DNA of 19,317 nt. It comes from Caryophanales bacterium. GTDB lineage: Bacteria; Bacillota_I; Bacilli_A; RFN20; CAG-288. Shown in pieces: positions 1-7,867 of this stretch. The position numbers and the translations under genes were made by a program. The stretch spans positions 1 to 19,317 of the forward strand of contig JAJVUU010000034.1 in NCBI GenBank assembly GCA_021621525.1, read 5' to 3'. How positions within the stretch are numbered: the stretch's first letter is position 1; each line of letters starts with the position of its first letter. The notes under the pieces were generated by a model. That model was given only the letters and a program-made list of their open reading frames with translations, did no database searches and was not told where the DNA came from.

Positions 1-189
1 GATAATAAGCAATACTATGTTCAGGTTTCCTATAGTGTCGCGGATGAAAAAGCTTATAACCAGGAAATGAATGCTTTTAAAAATCTGGATAATCTAAATC
101 AAAAAATATTGATAACCAATGACATCATCGATTGTTCCACATCGAAAGTTCGACATATAAAACCAGAAGACTTCCTGATGATGAACTAG
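1..189 (+). CDS. DUF4143-type ATPase, C-terminal end only
   Basis: The window opens inside a reading frame; 62 codons and a TAG stop are visible. The segment 'YYVQVSYSVADEKAYNQE' followed by a short strand (ILITND) matches the end of the complete DUF4143 ATPase at 2873-4153, which has 'YYIQSAYSIPDKEKKEQE' and then KIVITGD at the same spacing. In this family the end of the protein is a PD-(D/E)XK-nuclease-like fold that follows an AAA domain; here only its last strands and helix are present. The rest lies upstream of the window, so intactness cannot be judged. It is a diverged paralogue of the downstream gene, not a recent copy. Family assignment rests on this internal comparison plus recognition of the motif. 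Confidence 0.75.
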   Translation, partial: DNKQYYVQVSYSVADEKAYNQEMNAFKNLDNLNQKILITNDIIDCSTSKVRHIKPEDFLMMN

Positions 190-427
190 CTTTAATGGTA
201 AGATTTACCAAATCATTTTGCATTTATGAAAATGCTTATTTAAATACAGATTATATTTTCAATTTTTAAGTGCAAAATTTAAAGTCAATATAAATTCTAG
301 CTAAACAACATTTTTAAACTTAAAGCAACTATAACATTTTTTGAAACCGCTTTATGATTCAAACGTATTGATGTTCTATTTTATCTTACCTATACTTAAA
401 ATCGTATAGAAAGGAATAAAAGTCAAA
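190..427. other. AT-rich intergenic region
   Basis: This 238-base gap holds no credible coding frame. Positions 190-360 are AT-rich and unstructured as far as I can see. The only convincing signal is the promoter at 368-396, followed by the ribosome binding site AAGGA near 411-415. Confidence 0.6.
368..396 (+). promoter_or_regulatory. Sigma-70-type promoter of the LRR lipoprotein operon
   Basis: TTGATG at 368-373 and TATACT at 391-396 are separated by exactly 17 bases. Transcription would begin near 403, giving a leader of about 25 bases to the ATG at 428 that includes AGAAAGGA as ribosome binding site. Confidence 0.7.
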
Positions 428-826
428 ATGCAAATAAAGAACATCATCGTCTCTTTGATTGCTATCAGTTTGTTGCCGGTTTGTTGCGAAAGACTCCGAA
501 ACGATTCCAGATTAGATGAAAATGTCGATTCTACCTGTGATGCTGACTCATCTTTGACGGAATGTGAGATGTTATCTGACACCACTGCTTTTGTTGGAAA
601 TGGAAACACTCTTCTTTGCCGTCTTCCGTCAATTATCAAGGAAGCCAAAGTGCAAGGACGAAACTTGAATATTCTAGAAAAGAATTATTCCCCTCGTGTC
701 TATAAAGGAAAATTTTCATTTTCCAGTTCATATCCACGCGTCATATGGAGCGGTGAAGATTTTACTGTTTATAAATTTGCATCAATAGATTTAGATAAGG
801 AATTAATAACGTTCAATGCAAAATAA
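428..826 (+). CDS. Small secreted or lipid-anchored protein, function unknown
   Basis: This is the first gene of a three-gene operon and encodes 132 residues. It starts with two lysine-containing residues and a hydrophobic stretch (residues 5-18, IIVSLIAISLLPVC) that ends in two cysteines. That resembles a lipoprotein signal peptide, but the lipobox is poor: the residue before the first cysteine is V, not A, G or S. The mature part is serine- and aspartate-rich to about residue 50, then has a strand-rich tail with no repeats I recognise. The same layout (signal, cysteine, Ser/Asp linker) is seen in the two following LRR lipoproteins, so it is probably also exported. Its stop overlaps the next start by 11 bases (ATGCAAAATAA), implying translational coupling. 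I recognise no family. Confidence 0.7.
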   Translation: MQIKNIIVSLIAISLLPVCCERLRNDSRLDENVDSTCDADSSLTECEMLSDTTAFVGNGNTLLCRLPSIIKEAKVQGRNLNILEKNYSPRVYKGKFSFSSSYPRVIWSGEDFTVYKFASIDLDKELITFNAK

Positions 827-1802
827 AACTATTCATATTGTTATTTTAACTTTTTGCCTGTTTTCCTATCTTTCCTATTTAACGGCCTGTTCCGACTCTT
901 CTTTAATTTCCAATAGTTCCTCCTATCTTGAATCCTCTTCAAAATATGGAAAAGACGTCATTGTTTCATTCTCTTATAGTTCCTATGACAATGGATGCTG
1001 CAAAGTAAGGACTTCACAAGGTGATTATCCCTATCCGGAGCAGCCATATGATGCGATAGAAGAACTGACGTTTCCTTCTTATTCACCAGAAAATGAAAGA
1101 GTCATCTCTGCCTGCATCGAGAATTCATTTGAAAGCCTCAAGACGATCCACCTTCCATCTTCAATCATCAATATCCCCCAAGAAGCCTTCAAATGCCTTG
1201 GAAACCTTCAGAACATAAACATAACCGCATCAGTAAAAAGAATTGGAACGGAAGCATTCTGTGATGATGTTGCTTTACCAGAAATCAATCTTCCAAAAGT
1301 GAAAGTCATCTGCGAAAGAGCATTCCAGAACTGCGCAAGCCTCTCTTATGTCGACCTCGGAGATTCTCTTATTGATATACAGGAATCTGCCTTTTCCGGA
1401 TGTTCAATCCTTTCTTCTTTGTCTTTCCCGACCACGTTGAAGGAAATAGGATACCATGCCTTTGAAAAAGACACTTCCTTGAAGTCTGTGACGATTCCCG
1501 GAAACACAAAGAGGATTGGGAATTACGCATTCTTCCGTTGTGATTCCCTCAAGTTCCTCACCATCCAGGATGGAGTGGAATCCATCGGTGCATGTGCCTT
1601 TGAAGATACATCCATCGAAAAAGTTTTTCTTCCAAAAACCGTGACTGAGCTAGGAAAAGATGCAATCACCAACCAGAAAGGTCATACGACAGTCTATTGC
1701 GAAGCCGCATCCAAGCCGGAAGGGTATGATTTAGATGGCTATCAGAAAAGCAATGTCACCTATGTCTTTGGTGTTACCAGACAAGAGTTTGAAAAACTCT
1801 AG
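816..1802 (+). CDS. BspA-type leucine-rich repeat surface lipoprotein
   Basis: The product has 328 residues. A signal peptide (residues 5-24) ends in the lipobox LTAC, so the protein should be lipid-anchored on the outer face of the membrane after a Ser-rich linker. From about residue 85 to 290 it carries roughly seven LRR_5 (BspA/Treponema pallidum-type) repeats of about 23 residues, seen as 'EAFKCLGNLQNINI', 'RAFQNCASLSYVDL' and 'YAFFRCDSLKFLTI', with xxIPxxVxxIG turns between them. LRR_5 domains usually mediate adhesion or protein binding; the ligand here is unknown. The last part (TVYCEAASKPEGYD) matches the tail of the next protein, so the two are paralogues. It overlaps the preceding gene by 11 bases and lies 12 bases before the next. 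Confidence 0.9.
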   Translation: MQNKTIHIVILTFCLFSYLSYLTACSDSSLISNSSSYLESSSKYGKDVIVSFSYSSYDNGCCKVRTSQGDYPYPEQPYDAIEELTFPSYSPENERVISACIENSFESLKTIHLPSSIINIPQEAFKCLGNLQNINITASVKRIGTEAFCDDVALPEINLPKVKVICERAFQNCASLSYVDLGDSLIDIQESAFSGCSILSSLSFPTTLKEIGYHAFEKDTSLKSVTIPGNTKRIGNYAFFRCDSLKFLTIQDGVESIGACAFEDTSIEKVFLPKTVTELGKDAITNQKGHTTVYCEAASKPEGYDLDGYQKSNVTYVFGVTRQEFEKL

Positions 1803-1814
1803 GAGGAAGGAAAA

Positions 1815-2648
1815 ATGAAACAATATCCATGGTTTCTGTTTGCTACCATCATTCTGATGACATCCTGCAAAGCAAATGTACCTTCCGACATAGACAGTTC
1901 CATTTCACAGGAAGTCTCATCCAAAACAGACTCTTCGAAAGAAGATATCTCCTATTCAGCTTATGCCGATGACATCGTGTTCTATGATGATTACAATGAT
2001 GGCACCTGTCGTGCAGATGGTTCCTTCATCGATCCAGAAATCAAGGAAATCAAGATTCCAGATACATCCATGAGTGGAAAGAAAGTGACAGCCGTCTCTT
2101 CCTTTGACCACCTTGAAAATCTCGAGAAAATATGTCTTCCAAAAACAGTCGAGACAATTGAGGACTCAGCTTTTCTCTATGATTATTCTTTGAAGGAAAT
2201 CAATCTTCCTGACTCACTTATGCATATCTGCAGATTTGCCTTTGGCGACTGCACGGAATTGAAGGAAATCAATCTTCCGTCCTCTCTTGAGACAATAGAA
2301 GACTCCGCCTTTGAAAGCTGTACTTCCATAGAAGAAGTCAACATACCAGAAAAAATCCGTAAATTACCTGACTACCTGTTTTCCTCCTGCAGCAACCTAA
2401 AGAAAGTCAATCTTCCAGACGGACTTGAAAGTATCGGCATCGATACCTTCGGTTTTACCGACATCCAGAATATCTTCATTCCAAAATCCGTGACAAGATT
2501 GAGTGTTGCAGCCTTTCGAAACGATTACGGGAAGATGTTGAACATCTATGTCGAAGCTGACTCCCACCCCAAGACCTGGGAACTGAAAAGCAATGACGAG
2601 CGCTGTCATTTTATCTATAACGCAAGACGAAGCGACTTCCCCGAATAG
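1815..2648 (+). CDS. BspA-type leucine-rich repeat surface lipoprotein (paralogue)
   Basis: The product has 277 residues and is the last gene of the operon. The signal peptide (residues 5-19) ends in MTSC, a usable lipobox, followed by a Ser/Asp/Glu-rich spacer. About five LRR_5 repeats run from about residue 95 to 245; 'LKEINLPDSLMHICRFAFGDCTE' and the next repeat share the unit LKEINLP, coded almost identically (around 2193-2211 and 2259-2279), a sign of recent internal duplication. The tail 'NIYVEADSHPKTWEL' parallels the preceding protein. The start has a strong ribosome binding site: AGGAGG at 1801-1806, overlapping the previous stop region. A role in surface binding is inferred from the family only. 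Confidence 0.9.
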   Translation: MKQYPWFLFATIILMTSCKANVPSDIDSSISQEVSSKTDSSKEDISYSAYADDIVFYDDYNDGTCRADGSFIDPEIKEIKIPDTSMSGKKVTAVSSFDHLENLEKICLPKTVETIEDSAFLYDYSLKEINLPDSLMHICRFAFGDCTELKEINLPSSLETIEDSAFESCTSIEEVNIPEKIRKLPDYLFSSCSNLKKVNLPDGLESIGIDTFGFTDIQNIFIPKSVTRLSVAAFRNDYGKMLNIYVEADSHPKTWELKSNDERCHFIYNARRSDFPE

Positions 2649-2657
2649 AGAAGTCCC

Positions 2658-2687
2658 ATCCTATTTCAACACACTTTCAAATAGGAT
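2658..2687 (+). other. Hairpin after the LRR operon
   Basis: A perfect 9-base inverted repeat (ATCCTATTT at 2658-2666, AAATAGGAT at 2679-2687) with a 12-base loop lies 9 bases after the stop of the last LRR gene. There is no T-run on either side, so it is not a classical intrinsic terminator; it could stabilise the 3' end or be a weak or factor-assisted terminator. Confidence 0.45.
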
Positions 2688-2822
2688 AGGAAACTGAAAG
2701 TCATCGATATTCTTCCTTTGCTTCTCTCACACCACCCTTATATGACTTGGCAAGAACAGTTTTATCTTAGACCAAAGTTTTGATTTCCTTGCTTTTTGAT
2801 TGCATATAAAGTATTGTATTAG

Positions 2823-2855
2823 AGAAAGTTGGCATTTATGCCAGAAATCTATTCT
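2823..2855 (+). repeat. Palindrome-bearing leader repeat, copy 1
   Basis: Thirty-three bases match 4228-4260 at 31 positions. The core is an inverted repeat, TGGCAT (2830-2835), TT, ATGCCA (2838-2843). It lies 17 bases before the ATG of the DUF4143 ATPase gene at 2873, within its probable 5' leader or promoter region. It could be an operator for a dimeric regulator or a short RNA hairpin. Confidence 0.75.
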
Positions 2856-2872
2856 ATAGCAGGAACATTCCT

Positions 2873-4153
2873 ATGGAAATCAAACGTGATTCATATCTAA
2901 AACAGCTTATCGATAGAAAGCAGAACGGACTGATAAAAGTCATAACCGGAATCCGTCGATGCGGAAAATCCTATTTGCTGAACACCTTGTTTTACAACCA
3001 TTTGAAGAGCAGCGGCATTGATGATGACCATATCATAAGATTTGCCTTTGATTCGAGTCTGGACTTAAATAAGATCGGTGAAAACATCGTCACCCTGGAA
3101 AAGGAAAAAAGAAAAGTCGATCCCGAAAAATTCATGTCCTATATCCAAGACAAGGTAACAGACTCGAATACCTATTATCTTTTGCTTGATGAAGTACAAT
3201 TGCTGGATTGCTTTGAATCCGTATTGAACAGCTATCTCCATATGAATAACATGGATGTATATGTGACAGGAAACAATGCCAAGTTCTTATCAAAAGACAT
3301 CATAACCGAATTTTCAGGGCGTGGTGATGAAGTACATATGCAACCTCTCAGTTTTGCTGAATTCATGTCCGTATATCAAGGCGAAAAATATGATGGCTTG
3401 ACGGAATATATGCTTTATGGCGGTATTCCCATGGTCGTTTTAAGAGATGGTGTAGAAAATAAGATCATCATGCTCAAACGTCTCTTTGATGAAATCTACC
3501 TGAAGGATATCGAAATCAGACATAAAGTAAAGAATACATCCGACTTGGAAGACTTACTCAATATCCTGTCTTCATCGATAGGTTCATTGACAAATCCGGA
3601 AAAACTCAGAAACACCTTCCACTCCGTCAAAAAGTCCAATATCACTTCTATGACCATCAAGAAATATCTTGACTACTTTTCCGATTGCTTCCTGATAGAA
3701 TCAGCGACAAGATACGACATCAAAGGAAAAGCCTATATCGATACTCCTCTCAAATATTATTTCTCAGATCTGGGACTCAGGAACGCTCGGATCAACTTCA
3801 GACAATTCGAACAGCCCCATAGTATGGAGAACGTGATCTACAATGAGCTGAAGCTGCGCGGATTCTCTGTCGACATCGGCATCGTCAATACAAGGAAAAG
3901 AAACATCCGCAAACAATTGGAAGTCGATTTCGTATGCAATCTAGGTTCCAGACGCTACTATATCCAATCCGCATATTCCATTCCGGACAAAGAAAAGAAG
4001 GAGCAGGAAACAAGACCATTTGCAAATATAGGTGATTCATTCAAGAAGATTGTGATAACCGGAGACATGACACCGACTTATTACAATGACGATGGCATCC
4101 TGTTTATGAACATCATTGATTTTCTTTTGAATCCAGAAAGCCTGAATCAATAA
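2873..4153 (+). CDS. AAA_14/DUF4143 family ATPase
   Basis: The product has 426 residues, full length for the family. It starts with the family-typical MEIKRDSYL. Walker A is GIRRCGKS (residues 26-33) and Walker B is LLLDE with D106 and E107. A sensor-like segment 'VYVTGNNAKFLSKD' follows at about 134-148, then 'GRGDEVHMQPLSFAEF', which is characteristic of this family. The C-terminal DUF4143 part ends in a PD-(D/E)XK-like core (LEVDFVCN…YYIQSAYS at about 344-370), with the second acidic/lysine motif replaced by YIQ, so nuclease activity is unlikely. The biological role of these multicopy ATPases is not established. Ribosome binding site AGGA is at 2861-2864. The gene stands alone, convergent with the gene ending at 4538, and is related to the partial gene at 1-189. 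Confidence 0.9.
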   Translation: MEIKRDSYLKQLIDRKQNGLIKVITGIRRCGKSYLLNTLFYNHLKSSGIDDDHIIRFAFDSSLDLNKIGENIVTLEKEKRKVDPEKFMSYIQDKVTDSNTYYLLLDEVQLLDCFESVLNSYLHMNNMDVYVTGNNAKFLSKDIITEFSGRGDEVHMQPLSFAEFMSVYQGEKYDGLTEYMLYGGIPMVVLRDGVENKIIMLKRLFDEIYLKDIEIRHKVKNTSDLEDLLNILSSSIGSLTNPEKLRNTFHSVKKSNITSMTIKKYLDYFSDCFLIESATRYDIKGKAYIDTPLKYYFSDLGLRNARINFRQFEQPHSMENVIYNELKLRGFSVDIGIVNTRKRNIRKQLEVDFVCNLGSRRYYIQSAYSIPDKEKKEQETRPFANIGDSFKKIVITGDMTPTYYNDDGILFMNIIDFLLNPESLNQ

Positions 4154-4227
4154 GCAAATTCAAGAAAGTGTCTTGCTCTAAAAGAGATGACACGAATTTC
4201 TAGGTTGCCTAAAGAACATTATAAAAT

Positions 4228-4260
4228 AGAAAGCTGGCATTTATGCCAGAAATCTATTCC
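4228..4260 (+). repeat. Palindrome-bearing leader repeat, copy 2
   Basis: This is the second copy of the 33-base element at 2823-2855, with two mismatches. Its core inverted repeat is one base pair longer (CTGGCAT, TT, ATGCCAG at 4234-4249), because the first mismatch makes the palindrome better. It precedes a decayed start of the same gene family by 7 bases. Confidence 0.75.
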
Positions 4261-4267
4261 AGAATCA

Positions 4268-4303
4268 TTGAACATCAAACATGATTTTACCTGCTTTAGC
4301 TCA
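4268..4303 (+). pseudogene. Decayed 5' end of a DUF4143 ATPase gene
   Basis: After the second leader repeat, 4268-4286 match the first 19 bases of the intact gene (2873-2891) at 15 positions. Reading from TTG gives LNIKHDF against MEIKRDS, after which similarity fades and a TGA ends the frame about five codons later. The order repeat, short spacer, gene start is the same as upstream of 2873, so this looks like the stump of a second family member. The match is short; the repeat context is what makes it believable. Confidence 0.5.
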
Positions 4304-4410
4304 TGAAGAGATCTAAGAAGGTCAGAGAAGACATCAAATCGCCAAAGAAAAACTGAGTCACAGTTATTTTAAGGATGCTTTTGTCCTAAGGTTGATAGCA
4401 AAGTATACAC

Positions 4411-4455
4411 CCTACTGGACAGTTTTACTGGTTTTAGTAAAAAATGTCCAGTAGG
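4411..4455. repeat. Long interrupted hairpin (possible IS-end or REP-like remnant)
   Basis: Outer arms CCTACTGGACA (4411-4421) and TGTCCAGTAGG (4445-4455) are perfect 11-base complements. An inner pair TTTTACT (4423-4429) and AGTAAAA (4436-4442) sits inside, separated by only 1 and 2 unpaired bases, around a GGTTTT loop. The whole folds into an 18-pair hairpin. There is no T-run, so it is not a standard terminator. Confidence 0.7.
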
Positions 4456-4504
4456 AATGACAAAATAACAGTACGACAGCCATAGAGCCTAAAAAGCAGC
4501 CTTT

Positions 4505-4533
4505 AAAAGCCGACACCCCGAAGGATATCGGCT
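4505..4533 (-). terminator. Intrinsic terminator with UUCG loop, Sel1 operon
   Basis: Read on the minus strand, AGCCGATATCC and GGGTGTCGGCT pair over 11 positions (two G·U) around a TTCG tetraloop, followed by TTTT. The stem begins four bases after the stop of the Sel1-repeat gene. It is a textbook rho-independent terminator. Confidence 0.85.
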
Positions 4534-4537
4534 GACA

Positions 4538-6070
4538 TCATAAGATATCGACAAACAGGACTTCCTGGATCATGGCCTTGACCTTGTCCAGGTCTTTTTC
4601 GACTCCGGCTCCGACAAGATAGGAGATGGTGACCCAGGCAGAGCCTTCCGTCATCTCATAGTCGATGGCAGAGAGGTTGAATTCCTTGAAGGAGGTCTCG
4701 TAGTCTTTTTCTTCATAGGCCTGAATGCCTCTCTTTACAGCCTCGACACCTTTTCTTGAAGTGAGAAGATATTGTTTCGTCTCTTCATCCTCAAGCTTCT
4801 CGATATCGACATTCTCTTGGCTCTTGAGAAGCTCGTCGTCTTCCTTCTCTTCCTCCTTGGCAAAGGAAAGAAGATAGTCGTAAGCCTTCTTCTCGTCCTT
4901 GTCATCGATCAGGGCATAATAGGCAAGAAGCAGATTTGCGGCATCAAAGGTATCCTTGATTTCCGATAGGAAGCGGTTTGCCTTGGCTTTGTCGACAATT
5001 CCGTCATCCAAGCCGTCATGATAGATGACGGCAAGATAGATGGAAGCTTCTGGAATCTTCAGGTCCCTGGCCTGAAGGAAGTATTCCTTGGCCTTGTAGA
5101 TGTCCTTCTTGAGATACTTGTATTTTCCGTAATAGGCAAGTCCGCAGAAGAAGACAGCTTCCGGAACGTTGAAGCCTGCCTTTCCTTCCATCTCCGACAG
5201 ATAGTCCTTGCTTTCTTCTTCGTCCATCAGATATCCGTAGGGACTTAAAGGCATTCCTTCCTCAAGGTCAAAATAATAGGGGACAAAGCAGGGGATGGTC
5301 GAAGAAGCCATCATGACCTTGCTCTTCTTCAGAAAGAGATGGAAACCATCATGAAGTCTTTCGATAGCCTTGCTGATATCCTTGTTGAATCCTTTTCCGA
5401 TGAGATAGAGATAGGAAGCATAGATGTTTCCATAGACAGACTTCTTCAAGAAATCCTTATCAAGGAAGGATGTCTTTGGATCTTCACCATCCAAGCTTTG
5501 GTAGGCATCGATCAAAACAAGGCTTCTTTCCTTGGTCTCTTCATTTTCCTGATAGGCATAACGGAAGTGGGCTTCGCTAGGAAACTGCTTGTCATCCAGC
5601 TCAGAATTCAAGGTTGACTTTATCCCTTCGATTCCCGTCTTCAGATATTCCTGATAGATTCTTTCAGCCTTATGATAATCGATATGATTCTCATAGGTCA
5701 TATAGATGTCCATCAGATAGAGATAGGCATGGGAGGAATATCCGGATGCAGCATGGATTGCCTCATGGAAACAGTCGATGGCAGAATCGACATCCTTTTT
5801 GACGCCTTCTCCCTTCAGATAGCATAATCCGAGATGGAAGTCGGCATCCGGCCAGTTCAAAGCCTTGGCCTTCTGGTAGTAGGAAAAACCTAACTCGGGA
5901 TTCCTATCCAGAGTGCTCTCGCTCAGATAATGGTTGGCTAAGAAGACCAGGCAGTCCAGATTGCCTTCGTCGGCCATCTTGATGATGGGTGAGAGCATCG
6001 CGGATACCGTCTTTCTGTAATTCTCAAGCCTCTTTTCTTCTTTTTCCTGAATGTTGCCGTTAAAGAACAT
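4538..6070 (-). CDS. Sel1/TPR-like repeat protein
   Basis: The product has 510 residues with no signal peptide or membrane helix, so it is cytoplasmic. It is built from Sel1-like helical repeats. The clearest is at about residues 78-107: 'ADFHLGLCYLKGEGVKKDVD' followed by SAIDCFHEA. Others are 'ASYLYLIGKGFNKDISKAIE', 'EAVFFCGLAYYGKYKYLKKD' plus 'IYLAVIYHDGLDDGIVDKAK', and near the C-terminus 'SYLVGAGVEKDLDKVKAMIQ'. Such repeats form a superhelical scaffold for protein–protein contacts; no enzymatic motif is seen. The start has an ideal ribosome binding site (AGGAGG, six bases before ATG). It lies 8 bases after the LOTUS–DUF3825 gene and shares its promoter, so the two products probably act together. 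The partner and process are unknown. Confidence 0.85.
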   Translation of the reverse strand: MFFNGNIQEKEEKRLENYRKTVSAMLSPIIKMADEGNLDCLVFLANHYLSESTLDRNPELGFSYYQKAKALNWPDADFHLGLCYLKGEGVKKDVDSAIDCFHEAIHAASGYSSHAYLYLMDIYMTYENHIDYHKAERIYQEYLKTGIEGIKSTLNSELDDKQFPSEAHFRYAYQENEETKERSLVLIDAYQSLDGEDPKTSFLDKDFLKKSVYGNIYASYLYLIGKGFNKDISKAIERLHDGFHLFLKKSKVMMASSTIPCFVPYYFDLEEGMPLSPYGYLMDEEESKDYLSEMEGKAGFNVPEAVFFCGLAYYGKYKYLKKDIYKAKEYFLQARDLKIPEASIYLAVIYHDGLDDGIVDKAKANRFLSEIKDTFDAANLLLAYYALIDDKDEKKAYDYLLSFAKEEEKEDDELLKSQENVDIEKLEDEETKQYLLTSRKGVEAVKRGIQAYEEKDYETSFKEFNLSAIDYEMTEGSAWVTISYLVGAGVEKDLDKVKAMIQEVLFVDIL

Positions 6071-6078
6071 AAATCCTC

Positions 6079-7830
6079 CTAATCTTCGATCTTGGCCGGA
6101 TTGAGGAAGGAATTCTCAAGGGGCAGAATCAGTCTTGCATTGACATAGCATTGCTTCAAGGTCAGGATTGTCTGACCCTGGTAGTTTCCGCTCTGTGTCT
6201 TCTCGATGAGAAGGACGGCCTCGACCTCATCCTTGTTTCCAAACTCCAGAGGAAGCATCAGGGACATGACGTTCCTGGTAGGGAAGAAGGACGGAAGGGC
6301 ATTGCGATAGTCATAGGCTACCATCCTTCTGCTTTTGGCGATGCTTGCTTCCAAAGAGACCTTGACAAGGGAGAACATCACTTCATTCTTCTCAAGGCAT
6401 TTCTCAAGCTTCATAAAGAGTTTGTCCCTGGCAAAGGATGACTTCTCCTTTTCAATCAGATTGACGATCTTGCTCTCCTCGGCAAAAGGAAGGGACATGG
6501 TCTTCAAAAAGGAGAGTGGAAACCGATCGATATTATCGAGTATGATATGTCTGATATCGGTATGGATTTCGGCCGAGGCATCAAAGACGAGGTCGTCGGC
6601 AGAATGGATATAGGTCGCCTTCAAGGGAAGCGGATTGAAGTGTTCGATGATGACCTTTCCAAGTCCCTGTCCGGCAGAAAGGGTGAAGCCTTCAAAGAGG
6701 TATTCCTGTTTGATTTCCGGAGTATGATTCTTCCTTAGGACAGCATAGATGTCCTCATATTCGGCATTCTTGAGGCCTGTGTTGAAGCAGGCAAAGGAAG
6801 AAGTCTCGTCATAGACAAGCTTGTTCTGATGGAGAACCTGATAGAAGGTATACTGAAGATAAATCTTCAAAATGATATGCTTGTCCTTGGAGTTGTGGTA
6901 GCACCACTTCTCCTTCTTGGCAAGATTGGCAAGGTCATCCAAAGCCTTCTCGTAGTCCGAGAAGAAGACATAATCAGAAAGGCAGTCCTTGGCCTTCTCC
7001 TTGTCGCTTCCGACAAAGTTGAGATAATAGGCATAGGATGCACCTCTTCCGGCCTTCTTGATGGAAGCAATCAGAGGTTCCTTTTCCTTGGAAAGGAAGG
7101 AGAGAGGGAAGATATAGCAGTCATCCTTCTGTCTGAAGTTCTTCTTCAGATAGGCCTTCTTATAATCTTCCAAAAGCAGGGCAATCAAGGAATCATTGTC
7201 AAGACCGAGGTCCGTGAATTCCTTGATGGACAAGAGAAGGTTGTTTGGAACAAAGAAGCAGCCCTTCTGAGGGGTTGGAAGAGGAAGCTTTGCTTCCTTG
7301 ACGTTCTTTTTCTTTGCTTCCTTCTTCTTGGCATTCAAAAAGAAGACATCTACCAGAGACTTGTTCTTCTTATCTTCCCTGAGGACAAGGATATCCTTGA
7401 AGGATTCCAGGAACTTCCTCATCCTGGAAAAGCCCATGGCCTTGTAATCCACGTCATGGTCAGAGAGATACTTGCTCACCATGCTGAGAGGATATTCCTT
7501 CCCAGGCTCATATTCGGATAGAAGAAGCTTTGCAATCGTCTTCCTATCCTTATCTGACAACACATTCCTTTCACTCTTCTTCTGTCCTTCCTCTTTGTCA
7601 AAAGAATGAAGAACAACATAGACAACCGATGGATTCTTCTCATCGGTTTCAATAGACAGGAACGAAAGATCCTCCAGAAGGGATCTCAATTTTTTATAAC
7701 CATATTCCTGATAAGAGAATTTCTGATTGGTCAGGTAGAGTGCAAGACTTGACAGAGGAATTCTCTCTTCCTCTTTGAAACCGGATTTGAGAAGATCATA
7801 GATGTCCGCTTTGTCTTTCAAAGTTAACAT
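6079..7830 (-). CDS. Double OST-HTH/LOTUS-like protein with DUF3825-like domain
   Basis: The product has 583 residues and is cytoplasmic. Two similar N-terminal winged-helix units are seen at about 5-75 and 90-166. Each has a helix, a 'PLSSLALYLTNQKFSYQEYG' or 'PLSMVSKYLSDHDVDYKAMG' segment, a helix (YKKLRSLLE / FSRMRKFLE) and a strand pair, the OST-HTH/LOTUS pattern known for RNA binding. A Lys-rich linker (165-180) follows. The rest, from about 300 to 575, resembles DUF3825: 'ILKIYLQYTFYQVLHQNKLV', FNTGLKNAEYEDIYAVL, and a final 'NYQGQTILTLKQCYVNARLI'. An RNA-related role is inferred from the LOTUS-like domains only. It is first in an operon with the Sel1-repeat gene and has its own consensus promoter (7868-7896). 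Confidence 0.8.
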   Translation of the reverse strand: MLTLKDKADIYDLLKSGFKEEERIPLSSLALYLTNQKFSYQEYGYKKLRSLLEDLSFLSIETDEKNPSVVYVVLHSFDKEEGQKKSERNVLSDKDRKTIAKLLLSEYEPGKEYPLSMVSKYLSDHDVDYKAMGFSRMRKFLESFKDILVLREDKKNKSLVDVFFLNAKKKEAKKKNVKEAKLPLPTPQKGCFFVPNNLLLSIKEFTDLGLDNDSLIALLLEDYKKAYLKKNFRQKDDCYIFPLSFLSKEKEPLIASIKKAGRGASYAYYLNFVGSDKEKAKDCLSDYVFFSDYEKALDDLANLAKKEKWCYHNSKDKHIILKIYLQYTFYQVLHQNKLVYDETSSFACFNTGLKNAEYEDIYAVLRKNHTPEIKQEYLFEGFTLSAGQGLGKVIIEHFNPLPLKATYIHSADDLVFDASAEIHTDIRHIILDNIDRFPLSFLKTMSLPFAEESKIVNLIEKEKSSFARDKLFMKLEKCLEKNEVMFSLVKVSLEASIAKSRRMVAYDYRNALPSFFPTRNVMSLMLPLEFGNKDEVEAVLLIEKTQSGNYQGQTILTLKQCYVNARLILPLENSFLNPAKIED

Positions 7831-7867
7831 GATTTTCTCTTTTCTGTGCCGGGTTGAGCACGCGGAT

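Larger units (their letters stand above)
4154..4537. other. Convergent intergenic region with repeat copy, hairpins and a gene remnant
   Basis: This 384-base gap between convergent genes holds no intact gene. From left to right it contains the second copy of the leader repeat (4228-4260), a decayed gene start (4268-4303), a long interrupted hairpin (4411-4455) and the terminator of the minus-strand operon (4505-4533). The remaining bases show nothing I can interpret. Confidence 0.7.

Noticed and set aside
2823..4260. Attachment-site (att) pair flanking an integrated element
   Set aside because: The repeats flank one DUF4143 gene but there is no integrase, and the second copy is followed by a decayed gene start, which fits a gene leader better than an att site.
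6829..7521. Open frame of 230 codons on the plus strand opposite the LOTUS–DUF3825 gene
   Set aside because: It is antisense to a well-supported gene; its Leu/Gly/Ile-rich translation reflects complementary codons.
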